Positions 1-8,998 of a DNA stretch of 64,000 nucleotides are shown here, piece after piece. The notes beneath the pieces were generated by a model. That model searched no databases. It had not been told where the DNA came from and was given only the letters and a program-made list of their open reading frames with translations. Numbering within the stretch: the stretch's first letter is position 1; each line of letters begins with the position of its first letter. The translations under genes and the position numbers were made by a program. Origin of the DNA: Rubricoccus sp038746605 (GTDB lineage Bacteria > Bacteroidota > Rhodothermia > Rhodothermales > Rubricoccaceae); contig JBCDKM010000005.1 in assembly GCA_038746605.1 (NCBI GenBank), positions 186,001 to 250,000 of the forward strand. The letters are read 5' to 3'.

Positions 1-723
1 CTGGCGGGTGAGAACGAGCGGCAGATTCCGATCATTCTGCGACCAAGTGCCCCGGATCGTCTCGCCGTCTACATCGCCCTCGAAGCTCCCGTTGATGCTG
101 GGCAGGTGGACAGACAGCGTTCCGTCTGTGAGTGTCGCGCCGTCCGTTGGGATGCCGAACGCGTTCTGACTGGGGCTGTCCAGCGTCGCCCCGAGGCGAC
201 CAGTCTCGTCCCCGGCGCGCAGGTGGAGTACCACTGGCAGCGCCCCCGCGATCTCGCCGCTCCACGAGCCCACGAGGGCATTCAGCCCGGGGTCCAGCGG
301 CTCCGCCTCCAGTGACTCTGGGTCCAACGGTTCTGGATTCGATGGCTCCGGGTCTAACGGTGTCGGGTCCAGAAACTCTGGGTCCTCTAGCCGCGCGAGC
401 GAGGCGTCCAGTTCGAATCGTTCCTGGACGAACGTCCCGACGAGCACGTCTCCCACCAGGGCCGCGTCGAAGCGGGCGCTGAACTCGTCGAGGTCCACGA
501 AGACCGAGTCGCCCCGAGCGTCGATGCCCACCGGCACGCCGTAGACGCCCTGCGTCGGACTGTCCACCGTCGCGGTGTAGCCGTCCTCCTCGGCATCAAT
601 GGTGAGGATGAGTTCGATCCGTCCGCCGGGGAAAATCAGCGGTCCGGCCCAGGTGCCGGTCAGGTCCTGCGCCTGAAGCGCGGGCCCGGCGAGGAGCGCG
701 AGAGAAAGCAGGGCAGAACGCAT
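1..723 (-). CDS. Secreted protein with duplicated beta domain, 3' end cut by window
   Basis: This frame stays open from an ATG at 723 to the first base of the window, so the C-terminus is missing. It begins with a signal peptide (MRSALLSLALLAGPALQAQ). Two homologous domains follow, each starting with a GTWAGP/GSWSGE motif and carrying a DSP(T/S)Q...(Y/F)G(V/I)P motif, at about residues 21-110 and 140-241. The linker is a DPEP/LDPE tandem repeat. Such domains commonly precede the hydrolase domain of secreted alpha/beta hydrolases and beta-lactamase-like serine hydrolases, so a catalytic domain may lie beyond the window; this is inference. The gene follows the ArsA-like gene by 15 bases in the same direction, so they may be co-transcribed. 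Confidence 0.75.
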   Translation of the reverse strand, partial: MRSALLSLALLAGPALQAQDLTGTWAGPLIFPGGRIELILTIDAEEDGYTATVDSPTQGVYGVPVGIDARGDSVFVDLDEFSARFDAALVGDVLVGTFVQERFELDASLARLEDPEFLDPTPLDPEPSNPEPLDPESLEAEPLDPGLNALVGSWSGEIAGALPVVLHLRAGDETGRLGATLDSPSQNAFGIPTDGATLTDGTLSVHLPSINGSFEGDVDGETIRGTWSQNDRNLPLVLTRQ

Positions 724-738
724 GGGGTGGAGGATAGG

Positions 739-1905
739 TCAGTCCGCCTCGGGGACGAAGCGGGCGCGGAGCCACCCGTCTTCGACGGCGGCGCTCGCGA
801 GGCGGTAATAGCTGAGGAAGGCGGGGAGAGTGACGTTCCGCCGCTGGTTCGCGATCTGGACCACGAGGGAATCGCCGAACTGTTCGGCGTCCACAGTGCC
901 AGGGTCAGCGTGGGGCACATGGACCTCCACACGATATGCCTCGCCCTCGGCCTCGACCCGAAACGCGGATTCGGAGTGGAAGACCGCTGCGGGGTCGCGG
1001 CCGGCATAGAGCCCCTCTCCGATCTCGCGGAGTAGATCGAGACCGAAGACCTCACGCCCGAGGTGCGGTACCCGGAGCATCGGGAGTGGCGCGAAGGTGG
1101 TCTCGATCTCTTGGAGATAGCCTGTCTGCGCTTCCACGTAGCGCTCCATGACGCCGCCCTCGTCGTCTGGGATGATGCGGTTGACGATGGTCGCGTCCAC
1201 GCCGTAGCCGTAGAGCTGGAGATAGGTGTTGGCGCGCTTGGCCTCCTGGATGACCATCCGCTCCGGGTTCATCACGAGGCGGGCGCTCGTGATCTCGGGG
1301 TTCTGGAGCACCTCCTGGATCTCCCCGAGCTTGCCGAAGAGCCAGTCTAACTCCTCGTAGCCTTTGTCCAGCGGCACGCCGGTCGTCTTCCGTACTGCAA
1401 AGCCGACCGTCTTGACAGCGGCTTTCTGGAGCGGGAAGGCTTTCTGGAGCCACCACTGCGTGACCTGCGGGAGTGTAAGCAGCGTGAGCGTCTCGCCCGT
1501 CGGTGCCGCATCTAGCACGATGACGTCGTATTGGCCCTCGCCGTAGAATTTTTCGAGCCAGAGGAGTGCGCTGCCCTCGCCCATCCCGGGAAGTGCGGCC
1601 AGTTCCTCGGCCGCGACGGCGTCGGCGCCTTGCCAGCGGAGGACGGTGCGGACGAGCTCGCGCATGTTGCCCCAGTACTTCCGCATGGAGTAGTACATGT
1701 CCACCTCCTGCGCCCAGAGGTTCTCGGCGATCCCCTTCGGCTCGGGACCGAGCGGAGTGTCGAGTGCGTCCGCGAGGGAGTGGGCGGGGTCGGTGGACAT
1801 GACCAGCGTGCGCTGGCCGCGTTGCGCGCAGGCGAGAGCGGTAGCCGCTGCGCAGGTCGTCTTGCCGACGCCGCCTTTGCCGGTGAACAGGAGGATGCGA
1901 GCCAT
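739..1905 (-). CDS. ArsA/GET3-family anion-transporting ATPase
   Basis: A 388-residue P-loop ATPase of the ArsA/Get3 family. The deviant Walker A motif GKGGVGKTTCAAA lies at the extreme N-terminus, followed by the switch-like STDPAHSLADAL motif and the DAAPTGETLTLL motif typical of this family. The last 80 residues (from about FRVEAEGEAYRVEVHVPHA) resemble the alpha-crystallin/Hsp20-like domain found at the C-terminus of many bacterial ArsA homologues. It carries one ATPase domain, so it should act as a homodimer. No arsB or arsR lies nearby, so a role in arsenite export is not supported; tail-anchored protein handling is possible but unproven. The ATG at 1905 sits directly before the P-loop; longer upstream frames are unconserved. 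Confidence 0.88.
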   Translation of the reverse strand: MARILLFTGKGGVGKTTCAAATALACAQRGQRTLVMSTDPAHSLADALDTPLGPEPKGIAENLWAQEVDMYYSMRKYWGNMRELVRTVLRWQGADAVAAEELAALPGMGEGSALLWLEKFYGEGQYDVIVLDAAPTGETLTLLTLPQVTQWWLQKAFPLQKAAVKTVGFAVRKTTGVPLDKGYEELDWLFGKLGEIQEVLQNPEITSARLVMNPERMVIQEAKRANTYLQLYGYGVDATIVNRIIPDDEGGVMERYVEAQTGYLQEIETTFAPLPMLRVPHLGREVFGLDLLREIGEGLYAGRDPAAVFHSESAFRVEAEGEAYRVEVHVPHADPGTVDAEQFGDSLVVQIANQRRNVTLPAFLSYYRLASAAVEDGWLRARFVPEAD

Positions 1906-1992
1906 GCCGAAGGAGGATGTCTTGGCGCCGAACGCGGAACGGGAGGCGGTGTGACGGCGCGAGGCCGTCCTCACGCGATCTGCGCCGGGACC

Positions 1993-2030
1993 GTCCGCCT
2001 CGGGTGGCCCGTGGAGGTACCGAGGCGGGC
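1993..2030. repeat. Palindromic GC repeat, long form
   Basis: The arms TCCGCCTCGG and CCGAGGCGGGC enclose a loop of about 17 bases containing CCGTGGAGG. This copy lies between the starts of two divergent genes, so it cannot be a terminator for either of them. Confidence 0.8.
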
Positions 2031-2086
2031 GGGGTTGAAAGACGCGGCTGGCGGACGATACCGGTATCGAACGCTCTCCGCCCTGG

Positions 2087-2692
2087 ATGATTCGCCACAT
2101 CTCTTCGCGCCGTGAGGACCGCGTCTCCGATGCCGTCGGGTGCTTCCGAGTGTTCGGGAGCGTCTTCGTCTGTACGGGGCTCGGGGCTATCAGCATCGCG
2201 CTGTTCGGGCTGGCGGGGATGGAGGCCGAGTCCGTTCTCGCGAGGTTGGGCGTGTTCGCCATCGGGGCGGTGCACCTCGCAGGAGGGCTCGCGGTCTGCT
2301 TTCAGCGCTCGGTCTCCTCCACGGCGACGCGGGCGGGGATCGTCCGCACGGAGCGGCGCTTTCTCCGCCCGGCTACGCGGCGCGAGTTTGCGCCGAGCGA
2401 GATCGTCCGATTCGGGGTCCGGGCGGTGCAGGACTCCGAGGGCGACGATCAGTGGCACCCCTTCTTCCGCCTCGCGAGCGGCGAGCGCGTGGACCTCACG
2501 GCTCAACCGTCGGTCTCGCGCGATCTCGCGGAGGAAGTAGCGGGGGCGTTCGCCCAGCGGATCGGGAAGCGGTCGCTGTTCGTGCCGTCTGGCGCGGAAT
2601 CGGCGCGTGCCCTCACCTCCCGAGACCTCCGCAGGGACCCCGTCGTGGATGATATCGCCCCTGACCGCGCAGAGCCGGTGGGTGTCCGTTGA
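2087..2692 (+). CDS. Hypothetical membrane protein with two N-terminal TM segments
   Basis: A 201-residue protein I do not recognise as a named family. Two hydrophobic segments lie at about residues 20-45 and 52-72. A soluble part follows that begins with a repeated Arg/Thr pattern (GIVRTERRFLRPATRREFAP) and reads like a small PH-like beta domain: a strand with EIVRFGVRAVQD, then FFRLASGERVDL. The final helix region (SRDLAEEVAGAFAQRIG) is amphipathic. The gene is divergent from the ArsA-like gene. Its C-terminal tail is Arg/Asp rich and could be out-of-frame read-through of GC-rich DNA, but codon third positions stay G/C biased across the body. Confidence 0.6.
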   Translation: MIRHISSRREDRVSDAVGCFRVFGSVFVCTGLGAISIALFGLAGMEAESVLARLGVFAIGAVHLAGGLAVCFQRSVSSTATRAGIVRTERRFLRPATRREFAPSEIVRFGVRAVQDSEGDDQWHPFFRLASGERVDLTAQPSVSRDLAEEVAGAFAQRIGKRSLFVPSGAESARALTSRDLRRDPVVDDIAPDRAEPVGVR

Positions 2693-2778
2693 TAGGAATC
2701 CTGCCTGCGTAGCAGTGAGCGCGAGCGCGGAAGCACACGACCGCGTCGAGTTTCGTGCGAGGCGACACGTCCCACATC

Positions 2779-2816
2779 GCCCGCCTCGTTCATCTCGCGG
2801 AAGGACCCAGGCGGGC
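2779..2816. repeat. Degenerate palindromic repeat downstream of PBP gene
   Basis: The arms GCCCGCCT and AGGCGGGC are separated by 22 bases. It appears to be a decayed long-form member of the same palindrome family. It ends four bases past the stop of the PBP gene, where a terminator would be expected. Confidence 0.5.
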
Positions 2817-2820
2817 CATC

Positions 2821-5358
2821 CTACCGGCCATCGCTACCCCGACGCTGGACCCGAGGTGGGCGAGGCTCTGGCGCGGGCGGCACCTCCTGCCAGCCGACGC
2901 GGCCCGTCCGCGCATCGCGGCGTGGGGGTTCCTCGCTCGGCACCTCGCTGTCGCGGGCGTCGCGGAGGTCGTCCACCGCATTGATCCGCGAGACACTCGG
3001 TGGCGCCTGCGGCTCGACGTCCGGACGCTCGGTCTCAGGACGCTCGATGTCGAGTGCTTCGTGCTCCACCGGATCGGTCGGGTCGTCGCCGTAGGAGTTC
3101 AGGTACGCGTCCCAGTCGAACTCGGCCACGGCAGGATCCTCTACGCGGCCGAAGAGGCTGTCCGGGTTCATCGCCTGGACCGCCTCGCCGTAGCCCGGCG
3201 CAGGCGCGAAGGTGCCGAACGGGAGACGGTCCTGAATCCGCCCCATGAACGTCGCCACGACGGGCAGCGCGGTGCGGCTCCCGTAGCCCGAAGAGCCCCG
3301 GTTGAACGTCACGCGCTGGTCGCTGTAGCCGACCCATCCGCCCGTGACCATGCGCGGGTGCATGAGCATGAACCAGCCGTCGGCGTTGCGCTGCGTGGTG
3401 CCGGTCTTGCCCGCGAGCGGGCCGGTCGCGCCGAACTGGCGGGCGCGAGCGCCGGTCCCTCGCGAGACGACCTCCTGGAGCATCGCAGTCAGCGTCCGGG
3501 CGTCGCGGCGGGTCATCACCGACTCGCCCTGCCCGCCGCGCTGTTCGATGATGCGACCACTCGCGCTCTCGATCCGCTCGATCAGGATGGGTGTGCGCCG
3601 TACCCCTTCGTTCGCGATGGTGCCGTACACGCCGACCATTTCGAGAACCGTCACGGGGCTCGTCCCAAGGGCCAGCGATGGGACCACATCCATCTCGCTC
3701 TCCACGCCGAGCCTCCGCGCGATCATCGCGAGGCGGGGCGCGCCGATCTCCAGCCCGAGTTGCGCCGCGACGGTGTTCTTGGAGTACGCGAGGGCGTCGC
3801 CGAGCGTCACGTCGGAGCCGGACGCGCCGCCGCCCGCGTTGCGGGGTCTCCAGACGCGCCCGCCGCCCATGTCCACCTCGGGCGCCTCGTCGAGGATGCG
3901 GTCCTCTGGGCGGTAGCCCCGCTGGAGCGCCGCGGCATAGACGATGGCCTTGAAGACGCTTCCAGGCTGGCGCTGCGCCACGCCCGCGTGATCGAACGGG
4001 TCCCGGGCATAGTCCCGCGATCCGACGTACGCGCGCACGCGACCGGTTTGCGGCTCCATCGCGACCAGCCCGACCTGGAGCCGCGTCAGCGCCTCGCGCA
4101 CGGAGTCCACGACGGCAGATTCGCGCCGGACCGCCGCGAGAGCCTCCGCCTCGGTGCTGCCCTCCGCGAGGCGGGCGCGGTACGCGTCGGTCCGTCGGAG
4201 ATGGATGTTCAGGGTCTCGCGCGAGTACCTCGCGCCGCCGCTCCGGGCGACACGCGGTACCATCTCGTTCGCGGCTGCCACGGCCTCGCGCTGCATCCCG
4301 AGGTCGAGTGTGGTGCGGATCACGAGGCCGTCGCGCTCCACGTCGTAGCCGCGAGTCTCAGCCCAGTTCTGAAGACGGAGGCGAACCATCTCAGTGAAGT
4401 GGGGCGCGAGGCTGCTCTCGCCGGGTTGGCGGTGCAACTCGACACCCAGCGGCGTGCCCTGCGCCGCCTCGGCCTCGCCTCGCGAAAGCTGGCCCTGGTC
4501 CGTCATGAGCTCGAGGACGAGGTTTCGCCTCGCGAGCGCCCGCGCGGGGTTGCGGATCGGATTGTAGCGGTCCGGGCCCTTCAGCATCGCGACGAGCGTG
4601 GCGGACTGGGCGGGCGTCATCTCGCGAGCTGGAATCCCGAAGTAGGTTCGCGAGGCCAACTCCACGCCGAACGCGTTGTAGAGGAACGGCGCCGTGTTGA
4701 CGTACGCCTCCAGGATCTGCCGCTTCGTGTGAGCGCCCTCGATGGAGCGCGAGGCCAGCACCTCTTTCAGCTTCCGGTCGATTAGCCGCGCGCCCCCGAT
4801 GCTCTCTGGGAAGAGGTTGCGTGTGAGCTGTTGCGTGATGGTGGAGCCCCCCTGGCGGTCGCCGCGCAGAGTGTAGTAGAACGCCCCGATGGTGCGGCGC
4901 ACATCCACGCCGCCGTGCTCGTAGAATCGCCGGTCCTCGGTCGCGATGAGGGCGTTGCGGAAGTGGAGTGGGATGGAATCCAGCGGAACCCACTCTCGGA
5001 AGCGTGGCTCGAACTGGGTCAGCTTCTCGCCGCTGGCGGCATAGACGAGCGTCGGCTGCGCTCGCGTGGCAGCCATGAGCTCGAACGAGTCCGGCATGCT
5101 GCTCCGAAGCGAGAGCGCGTAGACCACCACGCCGATCACGGCGGCCACACTGAGCACTGTTCCGGCTCCTGCCAGTCCCACCATCGCGAGGCCGAGGCGG
5201 GCGTACCAGGGGCGGTCTGCGTCGCGGAGGGCGTCCCAGTAGCGCCGCCACCAGCGCTTTCTCTCTGGGGCGGGACCGAGGCGGGGCACGCCCGGACCCA
5301 GCGGGTGCGGACGCTTCTCGGGGCGGATCAGGAGGGGAGGGAGGTCGTCGTCGGCCAT
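2821..5358 (-). CDS. Bifunctional class A penicillin-binding protein (PBP1A-like)
   Basis: An 845-residue peptidoglycan glycosyltransferase/transpeptidase. A Pro/Arg-rich cytoplasmic tail precedes one TM helix at about residues 57-83. The GT51 domain shows the catalytic motif ATEDRRFYEHGG (Glu141) and QGGSTITQQL. The transpeptidase domain has the SxxK box SVFK (Ser467, Lys470), the SxN box SKN (Ser526) and the KTG box KTGTT (Lys651). It polymerises and cross-links lipid II outside the inner membrane. The 100-residue C-terminal tail is Pro/Glu/Arg rich and low in complexity. It is divergent from the CorC-like gene. No LpoA/LpoB partner is visible in the window. Confidence 0.95.
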   Translation of the reverse strand: MADDDLPPLLIRPEKRPHPLGPGVPRLGPAPERKRWWRRYWDALRDADRPWYARLGLAMVGLAGAGTVLSVAAVIGVVVYALSLRSSMPDSFELMAATRAQPTLVYAASGEKLTQFEPRFREWVPLDSIPLHFRNALIATEDRRFYEHGGVDVRRTIGAFYYTLRGDRQGGSTITQQLTRNLFPESIGGARLIDRKLKEVLASRSIEGAHTKRQILEAYVNTAPFLYNAFGVELASRTYFGIPAREMTPAQSATLVAMLKGPDRYNPIRNPARALARRNLVLELMTDQGQLSRGEAEAAQGTPLGVELHRQPGESSLAPHFTEMVRLRLQNWAETRGYDVERDGLVIRTTLDLGMQREAVAAANEMVPRVARSGGARYSRETLNIHLRRTDAYRARLAEGSTEAEALAAVRRESAVVDSVREALTRLQVGLVAMEPQTGRVRAYVGSRDYARDPFDHAGVAQRQPGSVFKAIVYAAALQRGYRPEDRILDEAPEVDMGGGRVWRPRNAGGGASGSDVTLGDALAYSKNTVAAQLGLEIGAPRLAMIARRLGVESEMDVVPSLALGTSPVTVLEMVGVYGTIANEGVRRTPILIERIESASGRIIEQRGGQGESVMTRRDARTLTAMLQEVVSRGTGARARQFGATGPLAGKTGTTQRNADGWFMLMHPRMVTGGWVGYSDQRVTFNRGSSGYGSRTALPVVATFMGRIQDRLPFGTFAPAPGYGEAVQAMNPDSLFGRVEDPAVAEFDWDAYLNSYGDDPTDPVEHEALDIERPETERPDVEPQAPPSVSRINAVDDLRDARDSEVPSEEPPRRDARTGRVGWQEVPPAPEPRPPRVQRRGSDGR

Positions 5359-5525
5359 GGAGGGGCGGTGGGGACGCCCGGTGCCTCAGTATCGGCTCAC
5401 ATCGCGCCAAGCCCAAGTGCAGTCTGTGCGATCCTCCGGCGATTCGCCGAATGGCCTCCTTCAAACGCTCCGGCTCTGTGCCGCGCGAGCCATCCGTTTC
5501 GCCGGAACCAACCTGGCTGCTCTTT

Positions 5526-5546
5526 CCGCCTCGGTACCGAGGCGGG
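5526..5546. repeat. Palindromic GC repeat, short form
   Basis: A near-perfect 21-base palindrome, CCGCCTCGG-TA-CCGAGGCGGG. It lies between divergent starts (the PBP gene and the CorC-like gene), so it cannot be their terminator. Confidence 0.85.
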
Positions 5547-5674
5547 GGGAGCTGGCTTCCATCTCTGAGGTGCCGAACGAACTCGGCCAGGCGCGAAACC
5601 GAGTGCGCGTATCTTGGTCGCATGCCCGCCCCGGCCGCACGCGCGGGGCCCTGTGCCGCCTGGTCCTGACCTCC

Positions 5675-7072
5675 TTGGACCCCGTATCTAGACCGCCTGC
5701 CTCGCGGGCCACCCTCCTCGCGGCTGCGCCGCTGCTGATTTTCTTGACCACGTCCGGCCCCGTCGGACTGGCGGTCCAGATCGGCGTGTTTGTGGGGTTG
5801 CTCGTCCTCTCTGGGCTGTTTTCAGGATCGGAGGTGGCGCTCTTCTCCCTGTCGTCTGGTGATCTGGAGGCGATGGAAGAGGAGGGAGGCAAGGCCAACG
5901 ACCGGGTCGTGCGCCTCCTCGCCCGGCCCCGGCGGCTCCTCGTCGCGATCCTGCTGCTCAACACGGTCGTGAACGTGGGCGCGGCGATCCTCTCGGCGCA
6001 GCTGACCCTCGCAGCAGCCGATGCCCTAGGGGTGCCCGAGGCGGTCTTGCTCGTCGTTCAAGTGGTGGTGCTGACGTTCGTGCTGCTCGTGACGAGCGAG
6101 ATCGCGCCGAAGCTGGTCGCCAGTCGTCGTCCGCAGTGGTTCGCGCGGCGCGTGAGCCCGCTCCTCCTCCCGCTGGTCCGTCTCGTCACGCCCGTGGCCG
6201 ACGCTCTTGCAGGGCTCGCCACCGTTATTCAGTCTCGCTTCCGCCCCATGGGCGACCCGCTCTCGTCTGAGGACATCAAGACGATGGCGGAGCTGGGCGA
6301 GCAGCAGGGCAGCCTCGAAGAAGACGAGCGCGCGCTGATCCATTCCATCGTGGAGTTTGGCGAGACGACGGTCCGCGAGGTCATGGTGAGCCGTGTGGAC
6401 GTACAGGCGTTGCCGGAGACGGCGTCGCTGGAAGAAGCGCTCGATCTCATCCGCGAGACCGGCCACTCTCGCTTCCCGCTCTACCGCGACCACCTCGATC
6501 ACGTCTTGGGCGTGGTCTACGCGAAGGACCTCCTCCCGTCTCTGGGCCAGGCGAACGGGCACGCGCCGGATTGGGCGCTGCTCGCCCGCCAGCCTCGTTT
6601 CGTCCCCGCGAGCAAGCCGTTGGACGACATGCTCGCGGACTTCCAGACCACCAGCACGCACCTCGCCATCGTCGTGGACGAGTACGGCGGGACGGCGGGC
6701 CTCGTGACGCTCGAAGACCTCTTAGAGGAGGTCGTCGGCGAGATCCGGGACGAGCTGGACGACGCCGACGAGGAGACGCTCATCCGCCCGTTCCCGCAGG
6801 CGGGACCCGACACGTGGGCTGCCGACGCTCGGGTCGACCTCGACGACCTCGCGGAGACGGTCGGCCTGGAGATGGAGACCGAGACGTTCGACTTCGAGAC
6901 GCTCGGCGGGCTCATTCTGCACGTGACGGGGGAGGTGCCCAGTCCCGGCGACGAGATCGAGTACGAGCGGCTCCAGCTTCGCGTGGAGGGGGTAGAGGAG
7001 AACCGGATTCGGGAGGTGCGGGTGACGGTCGCCCCGCCGCCGCTTCCCGAAGATGAGCACGACGAGGAGTAG
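5675..7072 (+). CDS. CorC/HlyC (CNNM-type) transporter with CBS pair
   Basis: A membrane protein of the hemolysin-C/CorC family (metal ion transport or homeostasis). An N-terminal DUF21/CNNM membrane domain with about four hydrophobic segments (residues about 10-170, including LFSGSEVALFSLS) is followed by two CBS motifs (about 210-330, with FPLYRDHLDHVLGVVYAKDL and HLAIVVDEYGGTAGLVTLED). A CorC_HlyC C-terminal domain ends in an acidic tail. The frame is open back to 5357, but that part overlaps the PBP start and contains a palindromic repeat. I therefore chose the in-frame TTG at 5675, which gives 465 residues, normal for the family. An in-frame GTG near 5602 is the alternative. Confidence 0.88.
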   Translation: MDPVSRPPASRATLLAAAPLLIFLTTSGPVGLAVQIGVFVGLLVLSGLFSGSEVALFSLSSGDLEAMEEEGGKANDRVVRLLARPRRLLVAILLLNTVVNVGAAILSAQLTLAAADALGVPEAVLLVVQVVVLTFVLLVTSEIAPKLVASRRPQWFARRVSPLLLPLVRLVTPVADALAGLATVIQSRFRPMGDPLSSEDIKTMAELGEQQGSLEEDERALIHSIVEFGETTVREVMVSRVDVQALPETASLEEALDLIRETGHSRFPLYRDHLDHVLGVVYAKDLLPSLGQANGHAPDWALLARQPRFVPASKPLDDMLADFQTTSTHLAIVVDEYGGTAGLVTLEDLLEEVVGEIRDELDDADEETLIRPFPQAGPDTWAADARVDLDDLAETVGLEMETETFDFETLGGLILHVTGEVPSPGDEIEYERLQLRVEGVEENRIREVRVTVAPPPLPEDEHDEE

Positions 7073-7105
7073 CCAGAAAGGCGCGGAGCGCCCAGGTCAC
7101 TCGTT

Positions 7106-7127
7106 CCGCCTCGGCACCGAGGCGGGC
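7106..7127. repeat. Palindromic GC repeat, short form
   Basis: CCGCCTCGG-CA-CCGAGGCGGGC. It lies between two convergent genes and could act as a bidirectional terminator, but no U-tract follows. Confidence 0.85.
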
Positions 7128-7156
7128 AGAGCTGGCCCAGAGGCGCCCCCAGTCCT

Positions 7157-7765
7157 CTACTCCTCCGTGAACCGGCCAGGGCAGGCGATGCGGGCGAGGC
7201 CGAGGTCGTACGGCTCGTAGTAGGTGTAGATGATCTCGCGCGATGGCGTCTCGCCCCGGCGAAACACGCACGTCCCGATCCTGCCCTCCGTGGGGCACTC
7301 GCCGAGGCTGAACGTGGCATCGGGCGCGGTGGCGCAGTGCTCCTCGGCGCTGGGCGCGCTCCAGGCCGCGCCGGTATAGGTGAAGCAGTAGCTCTCGGTC
7401 GCCGTCACGTCGCAGCTTCCCGCGACGGGTGGAGGCGGGAGAGGCGGCGGCAGTGGCTCGGGTGCGGGGAGAGGTGTGGTGCTTGGGCGAGGCGGCGGAG
7501 GGCGCGGCGTAGGTGCTGTGACCTCGGGAATCTCGATACCGGGTCTGGGCGGCGGCTCCAGAGTGTCGAAGATGGCCTCGGCGGCATCGAAAACGGTGGG
7601 GGGCTCCGGCACCTCCGTTGGGACGCCCTCGACGACTGGGGAAGGCTCTTGCGTGACCTGCATCGGCGCTGGCTCGGTCTCCGAGGTAGCGGCCGGGCGT
7701 TCCTGGCTGCACGACACGAACAGGGCGAACGCGAGGAGAGGGGCTAGGAGGGGAGTGCGCGGCAT
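7157..7765 (-). CDS. Putative lipoprotein with proline-rich linker
   Basis: A 202-residue secreted protein of unknown function. The N-terminus MPRTPLLAPLLAFALFVSCSQ is a lipoprotein signal whose lipobox Cys is at about residue 19. About 90 residues of Pro/Glu/Thr-rich linker, including runs of consecutive prolines, carry a compact C-terminal domain. That domain (about residues 115-202) has five or six Cys (SCDV, SYCF, EHCAT, GECP, GTCVF, ACPG), suggesting disulphides in an extracytoplasmic module. I do not recognise the domain. It is convergent with the CorC-like gene and lies just downstream of the FAD oxidoreductase. Confidence 0.7.
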   Translation of the reverse strand: MPRTPLLAPLLAFALFVSCSQERPAATSETEPAPMQVTQEPSPVVEGVPTEVPEPPTVFDAAEAIFDTLEPPPRPGIEIPEVTAPTPRPPPPRPSTTPLPAPEPLPPPLPPPPVAGSCDVTATESYCFTYTGAAWSAPSAEEHCATAPDATFSLGECPTEGRIGTCVFRRGETPSREIIYTYYEPYDLGLARIACPGRFTEE

Positions 7766-7774
7766 CGGGCGAGT

Positions 7775-8998
7775 CTAGCGCCGCCCGCTCGCGGACTCCG
7801 AGGCGGAAACGACGGGACCGTCCGATGCCGCGCGGAGGTCGAGTCGTCGATCCCACGAGGGCGTGGTCGAGAGGTACGGTTCGATCCATTTTCGGTCCAC
7901 GCGGTGCTTCAGAGCGAGCGCCCACGTGCCACGAATCGCGAGGGGGCCCGCGACGAAGAGCCCGTCGCGATTTCCTGTCGAGAGGATGAGCGGTGCAGTG
8001 GGGTAGGGGCGCCAGCTTTGTAGCGCGATGGTCTCGGGGGCCTCTCGGCGTGCGAGGGCTTCGGTGAAGAGATGGACGTTCTCGCGAAGCGTCGGCCCCT
8101 GTTTCACGGCGTGGACGCCGACCCGCGCGAGGTCTTCGTGCCCGTCCACGAGTGCGGCGTCTCCGGCGACGAAGATCCGGGGGTGCCCTCGTGCCTGGAG
8201 GCTCGCCGAGACGCGCACGAAGCCCCGCTTCCCGGTCTGTAGCGCATCCGTCAGCCAGCCCTGCCCGACCGATCCTGTAGCCCAGAGCACACGGTCGGCA
8301 CGGAGCGACGAGCCATCGGTGAGGCGCACGTGTTCGCCCTCCACTCGGTCCACCGCGGCGCCGAGGCGGAGGGAGACGCCCCGCTCGCGGAGGGTCTGGG
8401 CGGCCCACCGCTGCGCTCTTTTGGGAAACCCTCCCAGGAGCGCGTCACCGGGCTCGATGATCGTGAGCGCGAGCGGGTCGGGCCGGGCGCTCACATTGAG
8501 AGCCACTTCCACGCCCGCAGCACCGCCACCGACGATGACGAGCGTCTTCCGGTTGGAGGTCTCGCGGGCCTCTCTCAAGAACGCATCCAGCGCGGCGATC
8601 CGGTGGAGCGGCTTGGTGCGCACTGCGTCTGGTGCTCGGTCTCGCGCCGGGTTCGTCGCGCCCACGTCTACGGCGAGCACGTCGTACGGAAGACGAAGCC
8701 CACTCGCCGTCTCAACGAACCGCTCGAAGGGATCCAGGTGGACGGCACGCTCGGCGATGAAGCGGACGCCCTCGCCGCGGCAGATCGCGCGGAGGTCGAT
8801 GGTCACGTCCTCGCGGGTGTAGACACCGCCGAGGTACTCCGGCGTCATGCCGCTGTACCAGAGATGCTCGCAGTCGGAGACGAGCGTGACCTCGTGGCCC
8901 GTCAGGTCTCGCGCGCTCGCGAGAAGCGGGAGGGAAGCGTGCCCGCCACCGACGACGAGGACGTGCACGCTACCGCTCGATGAGCCGCTTGATGACAT
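7775..8998 (-). CDS. FAD-dependent pyridine nucleotide-disulfide oxidoreductase
   Basis: A 407-residue flavoprotein of the NDH-2/SelD-associated oxidoreductase type. It has an N-terminal FAD-binding GGGHASLPLL motif, a second Rossmann motif (TLVIVGGGAAGVEVAL, about residues 150-165) for NAD(P)H, and the FAD-contacting IFVAGDAALVDG near residue 275. The segment WYSGMTPEYLGGVYTREDV strongly resembles the flavoprotein half of SelD fusions, although no selenophosphate synthetase domain is attached. The ATG at 8998 overlaps the end of the MoxR gene by 29 bases; a GTG at 8968, immediately before VHVLVVGGG, is an equally good start. Overlap implies translational coupling with moxR. The electron acceptor is unknown. 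Confidence 0.82.
   Translation of the reverse strand: MSSSGSSSGSVHVLVVGGGHASLPLLASARDLTGHEVTLVSDCEHLWYSGMTPEYLGGVYTREDVTIDLRAICRGEGVRFIAERAVHLDPFERFVETASGLRLPYDVLAVDVGATNPARDRAPDAVRTKPLHRIAALDAFLREARETSNRKTLVIVGGGAAGVEVALNVSARPDPLALTIIEPGDALLGGFPKRAQRWAAQTLRERGVSLRLGAAVDRVEGEHVRLTDGSSLRADRVLWATGSVGQGWLTDALQTGKRGFVRVSASLQARGHPRIFVAGDAALVDGHEDLARVGVHAVKQGPTLRENVHLFTEALARREAPETIALQSWRPYPTAPLILSTGNRDGLFVAGPLAIRGTWALALKHRVDRKWIEPYLSTTPSWDRRLDLRAASDGPVVSASESASGRR

Noticed and set aside
1052..2506. Long minus-strand frame of 484 codons
   Set aside because: It is a shadow of the ArsA-like gene and the neighbouring plus-strand gene: Arg/Pro/Ala-rich, with no domain.
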